39,595 bases of DNA from an uncultured Spartobacteria bacterium. GTDB lineage: Bacteria > Verrucomicrobiota > Verrucomicrobiia > Chthoniobacterales > JAATET01. A program made the translations under genes and the position numbers. The stretch's first letter is position 1; the number at the start of each line of letters is the position of its first letter. Location of the stretch: the NCBI GenBank assembly GCA_937901895.1, contig CALGTD010000130.1, positions 1 to 39,595 on the forward strand. Reading direction: 5' to 3'. Below are positions 35,811 through 39,595 of this stretch, piece by piece. A model generated the notes under the pieces. That model was given only the letters and a program-made list of their open reading frames with translations. It ran no database searches and was not told the DNA's origin.

Positions 35811-36581
35811 ATGAAGTTCCGCACCCTCGCGTCGTTTTCCCCCAGTCGTCTTTTGATGCCGGTCGCCCTGCTCGGTTTGTGCGTTGCCTCTGTGAAGGCA
35901 GAGCTCATTGGCGACTACCAGCTCAAGGGCAATTTCAGCAACTCGGTCCCGGGCTTGAACGCGCTTGCCACACATAGCGTCGGATCCGGATCCTCGTGGT
36001 CGTTCACGTCGGAAGGCTGGAGCTTCCAAAATGTCGCCGGCTTGGGGCAAACGGGACTGAGCCTCGAGATTCCCGCGCCCCTCTCCACCTATTCCGTCGG
36101 AATGGTGCTGCAGCTCTCCCACGTCACCGACTACTCGAAGCTGCTCGATTTCAGCGGCCTCACCAGCGACATCGGCCTCTACGTCTACAGCAATGCGCTC
36201 AGCCTTTATTTCGGCGGGTCCTCGACCGGAGGCGACGTCGAGCCCAATACCTCGTTCTCCTTCGTCATGACGCGGGCGGCGGATCAAACCGTCTCCATCT
36301 ACTTCAACGGTAATTCCACCCCGGTGATTACCGTCGCCGATCCGTCGTCGACCTTCCTCCTTCAGAACTCCCTCTACCTCCTCCTCGATGACAGCGGCGG
36401 ATCGGAATTCTCCCGCTGGGGCACTCTCTCCCACGTCCGCATCTGGGACACCGCGCTTTCCCCGTCGGAAATCCCGAACGCGTTCCCCGCAGTCCCGGAG
36501 CCAGGCACGTATGGGCTTGCAATCGGCGTCGGCCTGGCCTGCCTCGCTTGGAGCCGCCGCCGGAAGGCGCTTCGCGCCTGA
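35811..36581 (+). CDS. LamG-like exported protein with PEP-CTERM sorting signal
   Basis: A 256-residue exported protein. A signal peptide (about 1-30) is followed by a concanavalin-A/LamG-like beta-sandwich (L-I-G-D-Y-Q-L near the start, I-Y-F-N-G-N-S, and the LamG-type ending V-R-I-W-D-T-A-L-S-P-S-E-I). The C-terminus is a PEP-CTERM cassette: V-P-E-P-G-T-Y-G-L-A-I, a hydrophobic span and the basic R-R-R-K-A-L-R-A. It is the second such protein in the window, but the two are not similar in the mature domain. Binding of carbohydrate at the cell surface is possible, not shown. Confidence 0.85.
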   Translation: MKFRTLASFSPSRLLMPVALLGLCVASVKAELIGDYQLKGNFSNSVPGLNALATHSVGSGSSWSFTSEGWSFQNVAGLGQTGLSLEIPAPLSTYSVGMVLQLSHVTDYSKLLDFSGLTSDIGLYVYSNALSLYFGGSSTGGDVEPNTSFSFVMTRAADQTVSIYFNGNSTPVITVADPSSTFLLQNSLYLLLDDSGGSEFSRWGTLSHVRIWDTALSPSEIPNAFPAVPEPGTYGLAIGVGLACLAWSRRRKALRA

Positions 36582-36584
36582 TCC

Positions 36585-37325
36585 TCACACCTGCGTGACT
36601 CCTCCGTCCACCACGAGGTCGATGCCGGTCACGTAGCTGCTGTCGTCGGAGGCGAGGAACACCGCCGCATTGGCGATCTCCTCGGGCGTGCCGACCCGTC
36701 CCAACGGAATCTGCGGCAACACTGCGGCGACAATCCCGTCGTCGATCCCGAGCTTGTCGTAGGCCGGCGTGGGAATGAATCCCGGGCTCAGCGAGTTCAC
36801 GCGAATTCGTCGATCCTTGAGATCGGTCGTCCACGTCCGCGCGAAGGATCGCACCGCCGCCTTCGAGGCCGCATACACGCTGAAGTTTGCCGGTCCCGTG
36901 GATCCCGCGATCGACGCGTTGAGAATGATCGAACCGCCGTCGGGAATCAGCGGCAGCGCCTTTTGAACCGTGAAGACAAGCCCCTTCACATTGCTGCCAA
37001 ACGTCCGGTCGAAATGCTCCTCGGTAATCTGCCCCAGCGGCACGAACTCCCCGCCGCCGGCATTGGCAAACAACACATCCACGCGCCCCTTTTCCTCCCG
37101 GACCCGGTCGTAGAGCCGGTCGAGATCCGCAAGGTTCGCGACGTCGCTTTGCACGCCGGTCACGGCTTCGCCGATCGACTCCACCGCGGCATTCAGTTCC
37201 TTTTCCCGCCGTCCGGTGATGAACACATACGCGCCCTCCTCGACGAACCGCTTCGCCGTCGCGAGACCGATCCCGCTGCTGCCACCCGTCACCACCGCCA
37301 CCTTGCCTTCGAGTTTCTTTCCCAT
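36585..37325 (-). CDS. Short-chain dehydrogenase/reductase
   Basis: A 246-residue classical SDR. The cofactor motif T-G-G-S-S-G-I-G lies at residues 13-20; the active site has Ser138, Tyr151 and Lys155 (Y-A-A-S-K), and the N-A-G motif is N88-A89-G90. The P-G-F-I-P-T-P segment and final V-D-G-G-V-T are usual. The G-R-R after the second beta strand suggests NADP(H). Substrate is unknown. ATG 37325 is preferred; an ATG six codons earlier is also possible. It converges on the PEP-CTERM gene with three bases between. Confidence 0.88.
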   Translation of the reverse strand: MGKKLEGKVAVVTGGSSGIGLATAKRFVEEGAYVFITGRREKELNAAVESIGEAVTGVQSDVANLADLDRLYDRVREEKGRVDVLFANAGGGEFVPLGQITEEHFDRTFGSNVKGLVFTVQKALPLIPDGGSIILNASIAGSTGPANFSVYAASKAAVRSFARTWTTDLKDRRIRVNSLSPGFIPTPAYDKLGIDDGIVAAVLPQIPLGRVGTPEEIANAAVFLASDDSSYVTGIDLVVDGGVTQV

Positions 37326-37368
37326 GTCTGACAGCTCGCCCATCTTCGCCGGGGGTCAACGCCGGATG

Positions 37369-37390
37369 CCCTGACACAAATGCGTCAGGG
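37369..37390. terminator. Perfect 7-bp hairpin between an exported-protein gene and the SDR gene
   Basis: CCCTGAC and GTCAGGG pair around ACAAATGC. On the minus strand it lies 20 bases after the stop at 37411 and 43 bases before the SDR start. With no T-run it may be a weak terminator, an mRNA stabiliser or an operator for the SDR. Confidence 0.4.
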
Positions 37391-37410
37391 GGATCACTCC
37401 AGCGCTTCGC

Positions 37411-37941
37411 CTACCTTCGCCTCTGGACGGAAAGAGAACTCGCAAACCGGAAGACCTCCGTCTCCTCGATCACCTCGTCGTAGATGCTTCGCGTCTCCCT
37501 GCGCGTGATGCGGTTGCGCTTCAACCGGATCTTTCCCTCGACGGAATACCCGCCGCTTGGCGAGCTGGCTGAATAGGTAATCATCCGCTCCTTCACCCGC
37601 GCCCGACCGGTGAGGGTCACCACACCCGTTCCGCATCCGCAGGTCGACAGGAACGTCGTCTGCATCGTCAGCTTCCTGCCCTTCCTCACCCGCAGCACGT
37701 CCCAGGACGACACCGAAAAGCCGTCACTGGAGGCGGCCATCATCGACGATCGAACGGTTCCCTTCCCTCCCGTGCGGAAGTCGTTGATCGTTTGCTGGAC
37801 CGTCCCAAACATCGGCGGAAACAGGTCCGGACTCGACTCGCTGGTCAGCGAGATCCGTCCGAAGGAATTTCCCCGCAATTCCGCCCGCGCCCCAGCACAG
37901 GTGAAGCAGCCCAACAACACACCGAAAACGAGCGTTCTCAT
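37411..37941 (-). CDS. Exported protein of unknown function
   Basis: A 176-residue protein with a signal peptide (about 1-20, ends A-R-A) and a mature part rich in Ser, Thr, Arg and beta-strand pattern. The only Cys pair of the mature domain is in T-C-G-C-G-T-G. The tail is strongly basic (I-R-L-K-R-N-R-I-T-R-R-E-T-R). No known motif was recognised. It is probably transcribed alone: a hairpin separates it from the SDR. Confidence 0.6.
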   Translation of the reverse strand: MRTLVFGVLLGCFTCAGARAELRGNSFGRISLTSESSPDLFPPMFGTVQQTINDFRTGGKGTVRSSMMAASSDGFSVSSWDVLRVRKGRKLTMQTTFLSTCGCGTGVVTLTGRARVKERMITYSASSPSGGYSVEGKIRLKRNRITRRETRSIYDEVIEETEVFRFASSLSVQRRR

Positions 37942-38050
37942 TTAGGAAGCAAATGGAAAATGCCGCTTCGTGGCAACCATATGCCGCGAAACTTTGGTGT
38001 TTCTGAACTCACGGGACACCGTCTCAGCGACGGCTGCTTCATGAGGAGCG

Positions 38051-38956
38051 CTATTTCGCAGCGAGGCGGGCGTGATCGACGGCGTTGCCGAGCGCGTCGA
38101 GCATCGCGCGCAACGCGGCCGAGGTCCTTCCACGCTGCCACACGACGAGGAAATCCCATTTCGCCGTCTCGTCCGCGAGTTCCACGCACACGATGCCCGG
38201 CGAGGGATGCCGCGGAAAATAGCCGGGCAGGATCGCCACCACGCCCTCGCTGTTGATCATGGAAAATCCCTCCGCGAGCGAATCCGGCGAGGGCACGAAG
38301 CGCGGACGGAATCCCGCGCGCCGGCAGAGCTGCGTCACCCATCGGTCGCGGCCCGGCACGTCATGCTCCGGCGCGCTGAGAAATCCTTCGCCGCGCAGTT
38401 CCTTCAATCGAATCCTCCGCTTCCCCGCGAGCGGATGATCATCCGGCAGCGCCGCGACGACACGCAGCGTCGCGAGCTTGCGCGTGTAGAATTCCGACGC
38501 CGCAAAGCCGCCCTCCTGTCCCGTGATCGCGAGGTCGAGCTCTCCCTTGCGCAGTCCGTCGATCTGCTCGCCGGGCGTGAGGTCGAGCAGCTTCACCTTC
38601 ACGCCGGGGTGCGACTTGCGCAGCGAGGCCAGCGCGGGATCGAGCAGGATTTGCCCAACGGAGCCGAGATAGCCGACGCGAATGAGATCGCGTTGTCCCC
38701 GCGCCAGACGCCGCGCCTCGGCAAGCGCCGCGTCGAAATCCGCCAGCACCCGCGGCAGCGAGGAAGCCAGCGCGTGGCCGACATCCGTCGGTCGCACGCC
38801 GCTCGTCGTGCGCTCCAGCAGCGGGCCGCCGATTTCGTGCTCCAGCGCCTGCACCTGACGGGAGAGCGCGGACTGCGACATGCGAAGTCGCGACGCCGCG
38901 CGGTTCAGGCTCCCCTCCTCCAGCGCGACCAGAAAGACCCGAAGCTGCGAGAGCAT
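38051..38956 (-). CDS. LysR-family transcriptional regulator
   Basis: A 301-residue regulator. Residues 1-60 form the winged helix-turn-helix (L-R-V-F-L-V-A-L-E-E-G-S-L-N-R-A-A, then S-Q-S-A-L-S-R-Q-V-Q-A-L-E), and about 90-295 the type 2 periplasmic-binding-like sensor domain, with I-R-V-G-Y-L-G-S-V-G at its start. The inducer is unknown. It is divergent from a doxX gene, and the space between them has a LysR-type T-N11-A palindrome, so control of doxX and autoregulation are expected from family habit. Confidence 0.93.
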   Translation of the reverse strand: MLSQLRVFLVALEEGSLNRAASRLRMSQSALSRQVQALEHEIGGPLLERTTSGVRPTDVGHALASSLPRVLADFDAALAEARRLARGQRDLIRVGYLGSVGQILLDPALASLRKSHPGVKVKLLDLTPGEQIDGLRKGELDLAITGQEGGFAASEFYTRKLATLRVVAALPDDHPLAGKRRIRLKELRGEGFLSAPEHDVPGRDRWVTQLCRRAGFRPRFVPSPDSLAEGFSMINSEGVVAILPGYFPRHPSPGIVCVELADETAKWDFLVVWQRGRTSAALRAMLDALGNAVDHARLAAK

Positions 38957-38966
38957 TCCCGGATGC

Positions 38967-38983
38967 TATGCACGAAACGCATA
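38967..38983. promoter_or_regulatory. LysR-type operator, T-N11-A palindrome
   Basis: TATGC, seven bases, GCATA forms a perfect 5-7-5 inverted repeat that contains the classic T-N11-A signature of LysR binding sites. It lies 11 bases upstream of the LysR start and 73 bases upstream of doxX, exactly where a LysR recognition site is expected in a divergent pair. Confidence 0.72.
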
Positions 38984-39055
38984 ACGGCAATCGCAAACCG
39001 GCATTAGCCGCGCCGCGCCAAAGGCCTAGGCTTTCTCCCAACAAAACGTGAACCA

Positions 39056-39562
39056 ATGAAAGTTCTCACCACACTTCTCAAAACGGATTCCTCCATCACC
39101 ATGGCGCTCCTTCGCGTCACGCTCGGCGCCGTGTTCTTCCCGCACGGCGCGCAGAAGGCACTGGGCTGGTTCGGCGGCCATGGCTTCTCCGGCACCATGG
39201 GCTTCTTCACGAGCCAGATGGGCATTCCCGCCCTGTTTGCCTTCCTCGCCATCGCCGCGGAGTTCGCCGGCGCCATCGCGCTGATCCTCGGCGCTGGCAC
39301 CCGCATCGCCGCGCTCGGCATCGCCTCCGTGATGGGCGTCGCCATCGCGACCGTCCACGGCCAGTTCGGCTTCTTCATGAACTGGACCGGCACGCAACAG
39401 GGCGAAGGCTTCGAGTATCACCTGCTCGCCCTTGCCATGGCGGTCACACTCGTACTGCGCGGCGCCGGCGCGCTGTCCGTCGACGAAGTGCTCGCCCGCA
39501 AACTCGAGCCCGTGACGGAGCCGAAATCCGGCGCTCTCGCCCCGGTGCTCCGCAACAGCTGA
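39056..39562 (+). CDS. DoxX family membrane protein
   Basis: A 168-residue inner-membrane protein of the DoxX/DUF417-like group. Residues 14-22 give the start of the first helix (T-M-A-L-L-R-V-T-L-G) and F-F-P-H-G-A-Q-K is the usual loop. The core has about four hydrophobic helices (about 14-32, 56-78, 80-100, 120-140) and a soluble tail. Members are linked to redox or oxidative stress, often under a LysR or TetR regulator, but the biochemical role is not settled. The tail after about residue 145 is not conserved. Confidence 0.87.
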   Translation: MKVLTTLLKTDSSITMALLRVTLGAVFFPHGAQKALGWFGGHGFSGTMGFFTSQMGIPALFAFLAIAAEFAGAIALILGAGTRIAALGIASVMGVAIATVHGQFGFFMNWTGTQQGEGFEYHLLALAMAVTLVLRGAGALSVDEVLARKLEPVTEPKSGALAPVLRNS

Positions 39563-39595
39563 GGCTTCGTCGAAAACGAAGCGCTCCCCCGACAG

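Overview
The window looks like a chromosomal segment of a high-GC member of the Verrucomicrobiota. The phylum is inferred from gene content: PEP-CTERM tailed exported proteins, a DUF1080 hydrolase, GH16/GH76 enzymes with carbohydrate-binding tails, HemQ-type heme synthesis, a helical-repeat exported protein with W-A-x-x-D-x-x-A-A-x-x-W repeats, few clear Shine-Dalgarno sites and several GTG starts. No rRNA or phylogenetic marker is present that would fix the genus.

Layout. 1-4.4 kb is a secreted polysaccharide-degrading cluster: the tail of a GH97 enzyme, then a GH16 beta-glucanase and a GH76 alpha-mannanase that share an almost identical C-terminal beta-trefoil module. Each of the last two is followed by a strong hairpin terminator. 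4.4-5.2 kb holds a membrane-anchored helical-repeat protein. 5.2-8.4 kb is an accessory and decaying stretch: a frameshifted PhyH-type oxygenase, remnants, a DUF4261 gene and a DUF4238 gene of lower GC, ending beside tRNA-Gly(GCC). 8.5-11.2 kb returns to core genes: folB, a HAD protein, dciA, a ferredoxin and the divergent hemQ/chdC. 11.2-14.7 kb is a pqi-type lipid transport operon, with PqiA split in two overlapping genes and a six-MCE-domain PqiB. 14.7-16.6 kb has a dipeptide epimerase and an MpaA-like M14 peptidase, which form a murein tripeptide recycling pair.

16.6-22.9 kb carries two small lipoproteins, aat, guaA, coaD and the yceD-rpmF-plsX-fabH lipid/ribosome cluster. 23-24.9 kb has a peptidoglycan-binding protein, a lamin-tail PEP-CTERM protein and a DUF1080 hydrolase. 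25-27.3 kb is an unusual exported fusion of a transglutaminase-like domain with an alpha/beta hydrolase. 27.3-29.7 kb has two EEP-fold nucleases/phosphatases and gpmA. 29.7-34.2 kb holds an exported protein of unknown function, a DUF4230 membrane protein, a nucleotide-sugar epimerase, an M20 peptidase and a lipoprotein. 34.2-39.6 kb has glgC, a second PEP-CTERM protein, a short-chain dehydrogenase, an exported protein of unknown function, and a divergent lysR-doxX pair with a well-formed T-N11-A operator between them.

How the genes work together. Four units read as functional: extracellular glucan/mannan degradation (1-4.4 kb), envelope lipid transport (11.2-14.7 kb), cell-wall peptide recycling (14.7-16.6 kb) and fatty-acid initiation (20-22.9 kb). 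No CRISPR array, transposase, integrase or complete defence system was seen. The strongest candidates for something undescribed are the transglutaminase-hydrolase fusion, the shared trefoil module, the six-MCE protein and the tRNA-adjacent accessory stretch.
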